A stretch of DNA of 62,280 nucleotides, taken from Chara braunii (taxonomy: Eukaryota; Streptophyta; Charophyceae; Charales; Characeae). Within the stretch, counting starts at the first letter, position 1; every line of letters starts with the position of its first letter. The position numbers were made by a program, and so were the translations under genes. The notes under the pieces are model-generated. The model made no database searches, was not told the DNA's origin, and saw only the letters and a program-made list of their open reading frames with translations. The DNA lies in assembly GCA_003427395.1 (NCBI GenBank), contig BFEA01000235.1, forward strand, positions 993,821-1,056,100, given 5' to 3'. Shown here one piece after another: positions 19,905-31,440 of the stretch.

Positions 19905-20357
19905 CTCCGCCTCTCTTTTCTCGCGTTCGCCGGTCTCGGCGTTGCGGACGGGCGCACCTCTCCTAATCTCCCTGACTAATGATGCTCGCCACTCGCTTCT
20001 CCTTACGGATGCGCGGACTCTCTCTCTCTCTCTCTCTCTCTTGCTCTCTCTCTCTCGATTGATGACACTGCGGTTGTGATCACTCACCCGAAACCAGCGG
20101 GCACAGATCAAAAAAACATTGCCACCTTGGCGCGGCCAGGGCCAAAAGAGGAAAGACAACAGCCGGCCCGATTGTCTGAGTCGAGGGTTGGGATTCGGCA
20201 GGACCCTTTTTGGTCCTTCGGGCGGAAACCGACGAGGGGCGCCGCCCTAACGGTCGAGAACTTTCAAAATTGCCCGCCTGACTGGAGCCTCGCCGCAAAA
20301 AATAAAAACAAAAACAATACAAAACCGAAAAGAGAAACCTCGTCGGTCGTCTGGAAC
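19272..20357. other. Upstream flank of the MAP65-like gene
   Basis: This holds the presumptive 5' UTR and promoter. It includes a G-rich purine block (19409-19441), (GT)n at 19840-19902 and (TC)n at about 20019-20056. I cannot place a TATA box or transcription start with confidence. Open frames here translate only the microsatellites. Confidence 0.5.
19840..19902. repeat. (GT)n microsatellite
   Basis: About 31 GT units preceded by a short (TC)n. Cys-Val or Thr-His runs predicted here are artefacts. Confidence 0.98.
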
Positions 20358-20490
20358 AACGGGCCTCGCTCCGCTACTCAACGCACGCACAAAAGACAAA
20401 ACTTATGGCTGTGTATCTTTGCATGTTCTACTGGGAGATTCATTCTCATTTTGCACAATTGGTTATTAGTATAGTACTGGACCGAGGCCC
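20358..20490. mobile_element. Family B palindromic MITE, copy 11
   Basis: GGGCCTCGCTCCGCTACTCA opens and AGTACTGGACCGAGGCCC closes. Interior AAAAGACAAAACTTATGGC and TGCATGTTCTACTGGGAG shows the reverse orientation. Confidence 0.7.
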
Positions 20491-20807
20491 AACAACTCCA
20501 TATGGACGGAGGCGCACCACCGCCAACACAGGCCAAGGCCCAACGATCAAAATCGTTTCCGAGCATTCTGGGTGGTCGATCTCTCGAATCTGACGGCATT
20601 TTAGCCTCTCGTCATTTTCCGAAACCGGCTGGCCGTCCCTGTCAATGGGGACAAAAGGCGCCGCTCTACCTCCCGCTCTATTCTTCGAGATTCGCCGCCG
20701 ATTGACCGTTGAGCGCGGGCAGGCCCTAGATCCAATGACAGCACTGGATTGCCGCCACGAGGACTGCAGTATAGGGGTCCCCTTTTTCGTTCGGAAGGCG
20801 ATGGCCT

Positions 20808-20896
20808 TGAGATACCATCGTCGAACTGACCAGCCCCAGGCAATTGAGACTTGAGATATCATCGTCGAACTGAAACTGATCAGCCCCAGGCAATTG
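20808..20896. repeat. ~45-bp tandem duplication
   Basis: GAGATACCATCGTCGAACTG with ACCAGCCCCAGGCAATTG is followed by GAGATATCATCGTCGAACTG with ATCAGCCCCAGGCAATTG. Confidence 0.85.
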
Positions 20897-20961
20897 CGAA
20901 TTTCCATTCCTGTGGAAACCTGTCTCGATTTCAACAGTTCATGAGTGCAGCAACCACTCTA

Positions 20962-21036
20962 TGGGCCTCGCTGCACTACTCTTGACATGCGCAAAAGACA
21001 AACCCTTCGCACATTTCGAGAGTAGTGCAGCGAGGA
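20962..21036. mobile_element. Family B MITE, minimal copy
   Basis: GGGCCTCGCTGCACTACTCT and CGAGAGTAGTGCAGCGAGG are nearly perfect arms only about 75 bp apart. It retains little more than the arms and the AAAAGACAAACCC remnant. It is the best example of the terminal consensus. Confidence 0.8.
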
Positions 21037-21044
21037 CTATTACG

Positions 21045-21905
21045 GGGCCAGTTCCGGGGTCCTCAACTGGCCACTATTTCGTCGGCTCTACGGTAGTCAC
21101 ATCCACGGTTATCTTCGGTTTTCATACGTGGGACTTACGGTGGGGACCTGGCACCTGGGACGCCAATCTTTTTTTTTTTTTTTTTTTTTTTTTGAAAACA
21201 TCGCCCTGTCGTGGATCTTGCTAATGGAGGTGATAGGAGCATCGCCCATTAGCAGACCCCGTTTTTGGATGGCTCCATCTATTACCGGGGAGCAGCACTT
21301 GCGGGAAAGCGGGTCCAGCGTCCCATACATTTTATAGAGCTTGGAACAATGATAGTCGCACTTGTGAGCCTTCTACTACATTGTTCCCTGGGTAATCCCC
21401 CATGTTGCTTTGATCTTTTGAGTTTCGAGATTCAATCGTATTGTTCCTTTATTCTGTTCATCTACAGCCGCACATCATTTCCCACAGGGCATCTACTTTA
21501 TCTACGACCTGGATTTTCTACCAAGCAATCATCTACGGGTTGGGGAGCTCAATTCGGAACCTCACCTGGGGCCGTGTCCCACTCGTCGAGGTTCAGTTCT
21601 GGTTTCGAGAATGCATGGCTCCCTGCCATCCGATCTGAAAATCCCATGGCCACAGTGTGACCGCATTGAAAACTGCACGAAATATAAACTAAACCCCCGC
21701 TAGTGGGACATGGCCCCCGGGCTGCAGTATTGTCTCGGCGGTCCTCCCAGTCCCTTCAGCTGGCGACGCGAGTGTAGATAGTGTTGGCGACTGCCCAGCC
21801 ACTCCAGCTTGGGCTCCCTCTCTAGCCACGCCTTCTGGCGCCCGACCAGCTGCCGCAGTCATTGCGTGAGTGAACCTGCGCAGCCAAGCCAAGCCAGTCA
21901 GCACC
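21045..21905 (+). repeat. Dispersed repeat family D, copy 1
   Basis: GGGGTCCTCAACTGGCCACT with ATTTCGTCGGCTCT (21055) and, after a T21 tract and about 270 bp of other sequence, CATCTACTTTATCTACGACC with TGGATTTTCTACCAAGCAAT, TCCAGCTTGGGCTCCCTCTC and so on to about 21905. The same ordered blocks occur at 31440-31770, 33270-33700 and 33700-34060. No intact ORF; possibly a non-autonomous or decayed element. The orientation given is arbitrary. Confidence 0.65.
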
Positions 21906-22194
21906 ACTCACAGAGTACCCGTCACTTCCCTTGCCTCATTTTGGCTGACAGCTGCAACTCTCGTTGCAGCCTACACGTCCTCTCTCTATCACTCTTCCCC
22001 TCTCTAGATTCGAGTTCACTCCTCTCGCTTTGCTGGTTCCTATTGGTCAACGCTGGTGGTCAATCGGACTCTGCTCCGTCACTTCCTCCGCTCGGTCAGC
22101 CACCTCTCAGCCGCGTCTGGTCAGATATTCTCTCATCAGTCAATCGTCTGTCAAGTCATTGTCGTTGGTCGGTTAACAAGGTTCGGTAAGTCTC

Positions 22195-22671
22195 TTGCAC
22201 GATGAACCCATCGGCGGGCAGGACTGGAGATCACCCACCCTCATCATCCCAACCCCGCCACATCTCATCTTCCACATATTCTTCCTCCGCCCCCTTATGT
22301 TCATCCTACCACTCCTCTCTGTCTTCCGAAGGCCAGATGTTTACCCTTTCGTCCTTTCATGCTTCCCTCCCAACCTTACCTTTCACTCCGACTACTCCCT
22401 CTTCGATGAAGAGATGGCTTGCGAGTTCAGGAGTCTAATCACACCATTGCTCACCACCTCTAATGCCCCTCCCATGATCGCAGACGAACGAATTGAGCGA
22501 ATTTTCGTACTTTATCCTCCCAGCAATCTCCTTCTTCCGTTGCATGTCTACTTGCTCCCTTTGGTCAATCCCCACACCTTTGTCGACCTCCAAGCCAAGT
22601 ATGTTGAGCAGGGCTACGAAGCTTCTCTCCTTGTAGATTATCTTATCGACTACGTAAGGTGTGAAGCATAA
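22195..22671 (+). CDS. Unrecognised ORF, doubtful
   Basis: A 158-codon open frame. The second half (roughly residues 75-158) has balanced composition with DEEMACEFRSLITPLL, DERIERIFVLYPPSN and DLQAKYVEQGYEASLLVDYL, which looks coding. The first half is Pro/Ser/Leu-rich. I do not recognise the family. It lies upstream of the DIRS-like region and in the same orientation, so it may be part of a retroelement. It has no clear ATG context or splice sites. Confidence 0.25.
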   Translation: MHDEPIGGQDWRSPTLIIPTPPHLIFHIFFLRPLMFILPLLSVFRRPDVYPFVLSCFPPNLTFHSDYSLFDEEMACEFRSLITPLLTTSNAPPMIADERIERIFVLYPPSNLLLPLHVYLLPLVNPHTFVDLQAKYVEQGYEASLLVDYLIDYVRCEA

Positions 22672-23849
22672 TACACCTTTCAAAATGGCGTCATAACATT
22701 TTTTTTCCTCGCCAAAAGAATAGTCGTTGAGTTTTTTTCCCACTCCTGCACGTCTCTCCTCCTCTCACTCATTTTCGTGGGAGCCGAAAGTCTGATTTTT
22801 TATCGTTTAAAGACCAAGAAAGAGTCGCTTTGAACCTCGTAAATATTCATCAAAAGCATGTGCACATCCTTTACACCCCCTCCTTCTTCTTTTCACCCTA
22901 TACGGCATCGATTCACAAGGAAGCATTCAAGCATTCGGTAAATGGTAGACTATTTGGCCTCGTCGATAACCTCCTAAGTTTGGTTTCTTTTTCGTTTTTC
23001 GTCGCGCCATTGACTTTCTTTTTCAAAGGTTTCTTCGCCCAGGCGGCAAAAACTGATTTTTCGCATCTGCATTTGAGTGTCCTTTTTTTTTCCACACCCG
23101 GTATATGGTACAAACTGATCAGAGACCAAGCCTGCGGAAACGTTCTTTTTTTTCGGTCGGACCTCCTCTACTTCACGATTCCATTCATAAGTAGCTTTCT
23201 CGTTACCCCATACTCATCCTATCGTCAAGGAAGAGTGGCATGCACATTTTCGCCTTCATCGATCCAATTCCCTACTGTCAAGATGCTGCCAAGGAAGAGA
23301 ACTAACGCTCCTCCCTTTGTGAGGAAGCGCACCGGGCGAACATCTGATTCCACTTCGGAGTCTGACTCTCCTTTGCAACCGCCTCATGTTAATGCCCCAT
23401 CCTCCCTCTGTTATACCTCCCCCCCCCTCCCCACCCCACCCCAACCGCTCACTAACCCCACAACCCGAAAGACTCGGAGATGACCTAAGATCTTTAAAAT
23501 GCTCGATTAATTCTTCCTTTATTTTCTTTTCTTCCTTTTTCTGTCTCAACTTCTCATTTTCCTCCTCTTCTCTCACTCCATTCGACGCCATTCGTTCTTA
23601 CTATTCTCAAGTTTTTGTCCATGACAAACTAGAGAAATTATACGACAATATTTTAATAATTTATCGTTTTTTTTCAAATTGACTATTAATGATACTTACC
23701 TCACTGAAATTTTATTTGACAACTATTTTTTTTTATATGCTCAACACTCTTCTTTTCTTTTATTAAGTATTTCTCAATCTGCATTTTATTAATTGTTGTT
23801 AAAAAATAAATAAAAAAGAAAAAAATATAATTTATCATATAGTAAGCAG
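22672..23849 (+). other. AT- and pyrimidine-rich, with a possible gag-like N terminus
   Basis: From an ATG at 23283 the frame reads MLPRKRTNAPPFVRKRTGRT followed by a Ser/Pro-rich stretch, then stops at 23483. A basic start followed by a Ser/Pro-rich segment is common in retroelement ORF1 proteins, but there is no diagnostic domain. The remainder shows T-rich open frames that I do not credit. Confidence 0.25.
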
Positions 23850-24341
23850 TGGTCGGAGCTGGGATGAGTTGTATTGCCCTGTAACCTAGCAGGATGTGGG
23901 GGCGTGAGGCCTGGAAGAGCTCAACAGGGAGTAAAACAGTGTTGGAGAGTTTTGGAAGGGTTTGTTAGGGATTTCAAGGGTTTTGGAGCATTTGTAGGAC
24001 ATGTGCGGTCTATTCTCATCCTTTCCGTATTGCTCAGACGTTTTCTCAAGAGATCGAGGTGAGTGAGAAAAGGACAAGGTGGGATATCACGCGTCCTACT
24101 AGTAAGGGGGCTAGCTGGTAGGATGGGAATAGGGTACAGCAGCAGCGGAGATGGTGACTCTGCTGCAGTAAGTCTTGCCGGAGTGGGGTACAGGGGATTG
24201 ATTGGGGGTGTCTAAGTCGTTTTCTGAATTGTGCATATGTTTTTGTTTCTTACCCATATTTCTAAACTATCTGTTAAATTTTCATATTGGACGCTGGGCC
24301 AGGTAACACGTGCTGCTACCCACAAATAGATTGGATTCTTG

Positions 24342-24374
<33 letters not shown>
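23850..24374 (+). mobile_element. Possible poly(A)-tailed retro-insertion
   Basis: A stretch of distinctly higher GC than its neighbours ends in TTGGATTCTTGTGTT followed by about 29 A. GC-rich sequence with an A tail set in AT-rich DNA suggests a retroposed sequence. I saw no tRNA-like promoter and could not define a target duplication. Confidence 0.35.
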
Positions 24375-25033
24375 CAGTGGTAATAATAAACTAATTATAA
24401 ATTATAATTGTCATTTATCATTAATTTCTCCCTGTTCTTGTATGCAAAGACTTTTTGGGAACACTGAATCCCTCGATAAGTTTATTTCAACCTTTTTTCT
24501 AACATCAGCCTTCCCAGTCATATCGTTTAAAAAAAATAAAAAATTATGTCATGTAAGATCCAACGCTCCCCATAACTAGCCAACATGTTTTTTGACCTCT
24601 TATGAACCCTTGCGACTCGACTTGTTTGTACCCCATCCCTGAGTTGTGCATTCTCTCAATGCCCTGCTTAGGGCGAGATTCCACCAACAAATAAAATTTG
24701 AGTGAGTATTTGAATTTGAACGTATTTGAGTTAGTGACGTTTTCGCAACTTGCCCAATAATCGTCTTTGCATACTCCCTTCATGCCTTGCTATCTCACTT
24801 TCGATTCCTTACAATGCATGGTCAGTTGCAAAAAGAAAAAGAAAAAAAAAAAGTCTACTATGATTATTTTTCTCTCATCACCTTACAATTCATACTCTGT
24901 TATTATCCACCTGATTCCTTAATTCTCTTTTTTTTTTTTACTAAAAAAAAATTACAAGAATAAAGGAAGAATAAATTTTTCTTTTTTTATTGATTCAATA
25001 GAATGAAACTTACATGTGCAAAGATTACTATTA

Positions 25034-25340
25034 AAAAAAAAAAAAAGTAAAAACTCGCTTAACATAAGGAAGAGGAGAAAAAAGTCGATGAAAACAAAAA
25101 AATCAGTCTTAGTAAGTTTTTCAATGATTTACAACCTACATAATCCCACGGCTTCCGTTTACTGTGAGCACCTCACTCCCGCCCCCTAAAAAAAAAAAAA
25201 TCAAAACATACTTAACATTAGGATAGTATGAAAAAATAGATAAAAACTCAAAACCTTGTCTTAGTTAGTTTTCCAATGATTTCCATTATGCATACTCCCA
25301 CCACTTCCGTTTACTATGGTCATCTTACTAAAAAAAAAAA
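25034..25340. repeat. ~150-bp tandem duplication with A-tracts
   Basis: Each unit runs from an A tract through ACTCGCTTAACATAAGGA or CATACTTAACATTAGGA, GTCTTAGT.AGTTTT.CAATG and CTTCCGTTTACTRTG to the next A tract. Two full units are visible. A-tracts at about 150-bp spacing could favour nucleosome phasing. Confidence 0.75.
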
Positions 25341-25704
25341 ACAAAAAAAAAAAAAAAAAGTGAATGAAGTCGAATGAGTGGTGATTGCAAAATTCTCATT
25401 ATTTTTAACTTTGTCGTATCTTCAACATGTTTTTATTTCTTATCACTTATTCACCAAAACTCTCACGAACTCTGTCATGTTATTTGTTTCATGAACCTTT
25501 ATCTAGATGGATCACATACTACTTGCATACCTCACCTCCTAAGGACCCCGGTCTCTCATAGATCAAAAGGTCATCGGTGTCTTACCCGTCTTTCCCCCAA
25601 TTTATACCCTCATTCATATTTTATAATGTTTCAATTACCGAACACCCAAATGGCACTAACTGTTTTTTCTTGTTTGGCCTCTCAACTCCCCGCAACATTT
25701 GAAG

Positions 25705-26167
25705 AGGAACGCCATTGCCATTAAATTTGCACCCTCACCCCCCACGCCCTCCATCCTTACCCCCCCTCGTTATCCCCCACCAGACCTTCCGCCTCCTCTC
25801 CCTGAACCCTTCGCCCCCCCCCTCTTCCACACCAACACCACCCCACTCCTTAACCCCTCAATCCCAATCTCACCGTGCCTCGGGCAACCTTGACGTATCC
25901 TCATCCTCTTCCCCTCCCACCGTAACTTTAAAATTGTTTGAACAACTTCAGAGTCAACTCATGCAAAAGGAGCAGGAGGTAAAAAATGTCACTGAGTATT
26001 TTATGAAACAACTTGCCAAGAAGGAAGAGGAAAGCTTAGCCTCCAATGAGCTATACCAGAACCGGACTTCGGAGTCGAACACCATAAAAGTTTGCATCTT
26101 CAAAAAGTTGAATCCATCATACAAAAAACTTCAAGCATGGTATCACCTTTTCTCCGCCCCAGCCTGA
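25705..26167 (+). CDS. Pro-rich/coiled-coil ORF, possible gag of the DIRS-like element
   Basis: A Pro/Ser-rich N-terminal half is followed by LFEQLQSQLMQKEQEVKNVT and YFMKQLAKKEEESLASNELY, a plausible coiled coil. It lies 2.6 kb upstream of the DIRS-like RT in the same orientation. DIRS and other retroelement ORF1 proteins often have this plan, but the sequence gives no domain match. Confidence 0.3.
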
Positions 26168-26169
26168 CA

Positions 26170-28400
26170 TTATAAAGTCGATACTGTCATTCGATTCCAC
26201 CTCGTTCTCAGCGCAAATACCCTTACATATTTGCCCATGTTTTTACGACTCGTATGAGCCGCATCAATAGTGATGTTGAGGTAGTGGCACATTTGTGCAG
26301 CCCGCAACCGACTCTCATAAGTCGGAACGACGAGCGTGCGTATGATTAGGTCAGAGAGTGTGTGGGCGTGCAATTTTGAAACACATGTTGATCCTTCATA
26401 TGTGTATTAGCGCCACGTTTAATCGGTATAGACCAATAATTTTTGGGAAAGCAATACGGGCTAGGGAAAGGTCAACCCTTGATTAGCATGGTTGTGCACA
26501 CGCAGTGCGCGGGCATAGAAGGCAACATTGTTATAGTCAACGCTAAGGTTGACCGCCAATACCGCAGTTAAAAGTAGCTACTGCTTACCTATTTCAGACG
26601 ACGCTCGAATCCACATACCGTGGAGAGCGTCAGGTGCACAGGTTGATTGTGTTTTGGTTGGTGGTAGAACCGCTAACAATCTTAGCAGAATTGCATAAAA
26701 CATGAGATGATGTAAGTGAAGGTTGGGACTTTCCGCCATCAAGATAGTAAAGGCGCGAGTTTGGAAGGGTGATTAATGTACGTAGGTAGTACATCGGTCC
26801 CACTTATGGCGGGACCCTCCTGGCCGCGTCACGCAAGAGTTGGTCTACTCGCGATCCACATAGTGTTTTCGCAGGCACTCCGGCCGAGTGTGTCAGCCAT
26901 ACCTTTCGTGAGCCGCTACGATAGGATAGAGCCTACCCGAGGTACAACTTACCTCCACCTTGTGGGAATTATCACCTCTCTTTGGTGGGCGTATCCCCGC
27001 CGAGTTACCAGTCCACAGTACGAAAGCTAATCAATTGCAATTGCAGAGGTAAACCAGTCGAGGGCGTTTCTCGTACGTTGTAGCATAGGGGGTACGCGCG
27101 GTCCTATACCTCTATCGGACCTGCACGTGAACATAAAATTAAAAAAACACACTTAAACAACACAACCACACTCATAGTAGTCCCTTTTTGTATTCAACCC
27201 ATATCCTTTCGATATGAAAATTGGTTATGCGACTTGCACGAGACTTAGTATGAAACCACGCCGACGCAGGACTTTCTCATATCGACTAGCAATGCAAGCA
27301 GTTGCCATGATGACATACTATTTAGTACTCATACCTATGCGGTCCTCGTTAATCTCGAGGGTTGCATTCGACACTCAAGTGTCGGCTGACACGCGCCTTG
27401 AGGGGTTAATCTCTCGACACTAGACAACCGCCAACTGCGGTTGAAAACCACACCCTCTTCTGCACTCTGCGGAGAGTGGGTGGTACACAGGTTCATACCT
27501 GTGGTGACAGTCGTCTCTTATCGCCCGGGAGACCAACTCCATCATCTTCGGCCTGGAGAGAACTCAAGGAGTTTGACTTTCACGATTGCTACGGACTACA
27601 ACGTCCAACTATAAAATAAAAAAAAACAAAGGATAAAATCGGATCTCCCTTTTCTCTCAAAGCATAATCTGTTTAATCCTTACGCACGGTCACAGTAGGT
27701 CGCGCGAGTACTCAATATATATATATATATATTACGACAATAAATTCTCACAATCAAAGTGAGACTCCTTTCAGCCATATATATGTATGTGATCGCAAAC
27801 ACTCAAATTCAAAGTCCGAATCACAAAACATATCTGTAATCACATAAAACTTAAAGATTCAACCAAAGTCCATGCACTACACGGGGTCAATTTCAATCAT
27901 TCTCTACGCACACAACCATTGCTTTAGCCATACAAGTCTTAACTTTTATCAAACCTCCATAAATAAAGACACTAGGTATCTTTGTTAAATGACCATTCAA
28001 TAAAGTCCGGGTGAAAACCCAAATGAAACAATTTAAACCACAGGGCTTAATCCTTTAGGTTGAGTTAGCGAGAATGAATTGGAGTTGAATCGCAAACCGA
28101 CGAATCGACAACCAACATGTTATCAATGATAATAGAAGATGATCCTCGTGGGATCGAACTGGATTTATTTCAAATCTTGAATCGAAAAATGATCAAGAGG
28201 ACTTGTACCACGTGACAGGTCAACGTCCAAAGCTTACTATCACTGTATGGGGAATAAATTTCCATAGGACTTTCTCACTCAAGATCCTCCTGTTAACTAA
28301 GTCTAAGTCCACCTCTAAGCCAGTGCCCAACGAAAGGTAAACTCATGGCTGAATCTTTCATACTCAAGATGGATTGCTAGGATCGTCACCTGTCAAGTAT
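26170..28400. other. Unassigned region between possible gag and RT
   Basis: The region is mixed in composition, with small inverted repeats (for example AACCGCCAACTGCGGTT at 27425-27441) and (AT)n near 27717-27732. Open frames at 26776-27030 and 27214-27423 have no recognisable motif. It may hold internal repeats of the DIRS-like element or a second insertion. Confidence 0.4.
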
Positions 28401-28830
28401 AATTTATCTCCTTTAAACTAAGAAAATTGCGACAACGCTTCCCATAGAAAAAATGTATTTTCAGAACTTATACTAGCTCCAATATAAAAATTGAAATAAT
28501 TTTCAAATTTATAAAGTCAAATTTTGTCTAACTCCCTGAATTAGTAAAAATTTGGGCAACATCTCCCTCAGAAAAACAAACTTTCCAGATTTATATTGAC
28601 TTAGATATGAAGTCAAACATAAGACTTGAGTCTTGGGAAGATAAAATTTAACTAACCCCTTAGATTTATAGAAATTTCGGGAGCACTTCTCGCAAAAAAA
28701 ATAATTTTCCAAATTTTATATAAAATTTAGTTTATAAGTTGAAGGAACTTTGACTTTTCAAAGTTGAATTTTGTCAACTCCCTGAATTAGTAAAAGTTCG
28801 GGCAACACTTCCTTTATTAAATGAGACTTT
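28400..28830. repeat. ~128-bp diverged tandem repeats
   Basis: AACTCCCTGAATTAGTAAAA with TTTGGGCAACATCTCCCTC occurs near 28530. Related segments lie near 28430 (GACAACGCTTCCCATAGAAA), near 28655 (CCCCTTAGATTTATAGAAAT with TTCGGGAGCACTTCTCGC) and near 28780 (CTCCCTGAATTAGTAAAAGT with TCGGGCAACACTTCC). The array runs directly into the RT-coding segment. Confidence 0.75.
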
Positions 28831-29690
28831 CCAAAGCCGATGCGCTCGACAACCTGTCTGTCTATGAGATTACTAAAGTTCATCGGATGCTGAAACATAT
28901 TTATCCTGGATCTCATTTCAAAAGAGTTTTTCAATTTACTTCCCCCATTCAACTGTCATCCCCAAACATTCCCTTCTCCGACATTATTAAGATTTCACCT
29001 CCTCCTCTGTTTCTCAACTTTTCAATAATGGTGTTATTGAACATTGCCACTCCCCTATCGTCATTAACCCACTCTTTGCAACTGAAAGTTTCACTAAAAC
29101 TCATTTCATGGATGTTAGGTTCGTTAACCTTTTTATTTTTTTTACCGGAATTACATTACGAATCCATCTATGACCTAGTAGCGTTAGTCTGTGGTTCCCC
29201 TTCTTCAAACTTCCTTTCTTACTTTGACATAAAAAATGACTATTATCACGTCCACATCCATCCCCTTTCTAGACCCTACCTCACTTTCAAACGAAACGGG
29301 TCAACCTATTACTTGACCACACTCTGTTTTGAAATTTTATAAACTTCTTGAATTTTTATAACCCTTATGCAAGAAAACCTAGATGAACTTTGTATTTGTC
29401 ATATCTTTATCACTTCCTATATCGACGACTTTGTCATCCCCAACCACAACTTTCCCCGTCTCCTTCGACAAACATTCAATTATGTTGCCATTTTGCTCAA
29501 TTTCGGCTTCTTCCTTAGCCTTCACAAGTGCTCTTTCCTACCATCTCAATGAATGAAATTCTTTGGTTTTTCAATAGACTCTCGTGATAAGCGAATCGAG
29601 TTCCTTGAGGAGAAAGCGAAAAGGATTCTCAAACTCATCATCTCGCCCCCCCTGGCCTCCCCTTCTAATAGATCTCTGACAAAATTGACA
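28821..29690 (+). pseudogene. DIRS-like reverse transcriptase (decayed)
   Basis: The translation contains SYFDIKNDYYHVHIHPLSRP (motif A, catalytic Asp codon at about 29226), FKRNGSTYYLTTLCFEI (motif B region, degraded), SYIDDFVIPNH (YxDD box, about 29421-29429), LLNFGFFLSLHKCSF and FFGFSIDSRDKRIEF. This order and the short F.GF.IDS motif are typical of DIRS/Ngaro-type tyrosine-recombinase retroelements, not of Ty1 or Ty3. Stop codons and frame changes occur around 29340 and 29550. The catalytic Asp pair is still present. No LTRs flank it, in line with DIRS elements, which have inverted or split repeats. Confidence 0.75.
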
Positions 29691-29784
29691 TGAAAGTTAG
29701 TTTCTCTTTCAAAGTTTTTTCTCCTTATCCTTTTTTTGTTTCACTCTCTTTGCTTCTATCTCTGCTTCTCATTGGGACACTACA

Positions 29785-30600
29785 GTGCAAATTTTATACC
29801 AACTTCTTTCTGATCTTCAATGGCGGCTCAACCATCTTCCGATCCTTCTCAGTCGCATTTGGACTCTTCGTCAAACCACTTGCGTAATTTTCACGGACGC
29901 TTCCGCTTCTCAAATCGCAACCACCATAAACCCTTTTCAAGGCGAAACTTTGGTCCTTAACCAAAACCTCCCTATCGATCTTCTCTCCTCCGTATCCACT
30001 CATGAGAAACTTTTCATCATCCACGAAGTCTTAAGTTTTCTCAAATCCAATCACCATCACATTCTTCTCTCTCCACCGTCATTAGACTTTTGTCTGATAG
30101 TCAATCCGCCATTGCTCTTCTCAACTATCTATATTTGACTGATCCCGTATTTAACCATTGACATTTGAAAATCTTTTCAGTCCTCGTCTCTCATGACACT
30201 CTCCTTATGCCTGTTTGTATTCAAAGGTCACAAAATCATTTAGTCGACCATTTTTTCTAAATTAAGGACAACACAGACTGGGTATCACCTGCCACGTAAA
30301 GCATGATATTTTTACCGCTATCGAAAAACCCACCGTGGATCTCTTCGTTTTTTACTATCATCATGCCTACCCCTTATTTGTATCTCGTTCTTTGTCATGT
30401 AAAACTTCTTTCGTCGACGCCTTATCCCTCAATTGAAACTCCCTCCCCGCTAACCCTTACAAATGGTTATTTTCACCCACCTCACTCGTCCATCAAACCC
30501 TGTCTCACGCCTTGTCTAGCCCTTCAACTTACTTACTCATCTTCCCATCCTCCAACATAGTAAACTGGCTTCCCCGAATTTTGTCCCTTGATGTATCTTG
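29785..30600 (+). pseudogene. DIRS-like RNase H and downstream domain (decayed)
   Basis: CVIFTDASASQIATTINPF is the RNase H start (first catalytic Asp near 29896). STHEKLFIIHEVLSFLKSN supplies the Glu motif, and LLSDSQSAIALLNYL in a shifted frame supplies the later Asp. About 30340 onward reads VDLFVFYYHHAYPLFVSRS and TSFVDALSLN, which fits the VDLFA...SR...DAL segment that follows RNase H in DIRS-type polyproteins. I could not identify the tyrosine recombinase with its RHRY residues. Confidence 0.7.
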
Positions 30601-31440
30601 GGGATTCACAATTTTGCATTCACGTGTCATCTCATGTAGTATTCCCTAAAACGTTTTCTCTCCTTCGCTTGGTCTTTTCAACCTTATAAAAGATTGACCT
30701 TCTATCACATCCGTCTTTGTATATCCCGATCGCACCATGCATTCACCAATATCTATTTCCCTGTATTGCAATCACGACCCCTCCCCGCATCTCTGGCAAC
30801 TTTCCCACAAGTACAAAAAACCCTTGCATCCCGATATGCTTCCGCTTCTTTCTAACCCTTCAAAACCTTCACCTTCTTCCGTATATACTCTACCACTATC
30901 CGCAACTTCTCCCATCGCAATGGTACTGCTGATTCTTCCATGACACCTACTGCAGCATATATTCTCAATAAGCCTTTCGAAAAACTTTCACTTTCCCACT
31001 TTGGCATGAATCTCGCTCTCCTTCCCTCCCTAGCAATTGAAAGTTACCACTTAGGCAGTTTGTCACCGCGTCAACTATCGACGAAGACACTAACGACATT
31101 CCCTCTACGTCAGATGTCCGACATTGCTCTTCAACCTCCAGAAGCCCTTGGCTACTAATGAACGATAATACGTCAAGATCATTGCAAGTCCTGCAACTTC
31201 TCTCTACTCCATTTATTTCAAGCCACTCATTTACTGAAAGAAGAATCTTCCTCATTCCACCTCGCCATCTGCGTCCGCTACCAAATTCTTCTATCGATCT
31301 GTTGTTCCACTCCAGGCCGCCTTCAATAATAATCTCCTTCAATTTCAGGTGTCTCTCGCTTTTCTTTCTAGCCGCCATCGCTTATTTCCCTGCAAGATTT
31401 CGTTGTCACTTATGAGACGATGGGGGAAGTTGTAATAGTT
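30600..31440 (+). other. Tail of the DIRS-like region, unassigned
   Basis: Ser/Pro/Leu-rich open frames at 30717-30943 and 31158-31415 may be decayed recombinase or spacer. None shows a convincing active-site motif. Confidence 0.35.

Noticed and set aside
19626-20159. ORFs with Cys-Val or Thr-His runs
   Set aside because: Frames through the (GT)n and (TC)n microsatellites.
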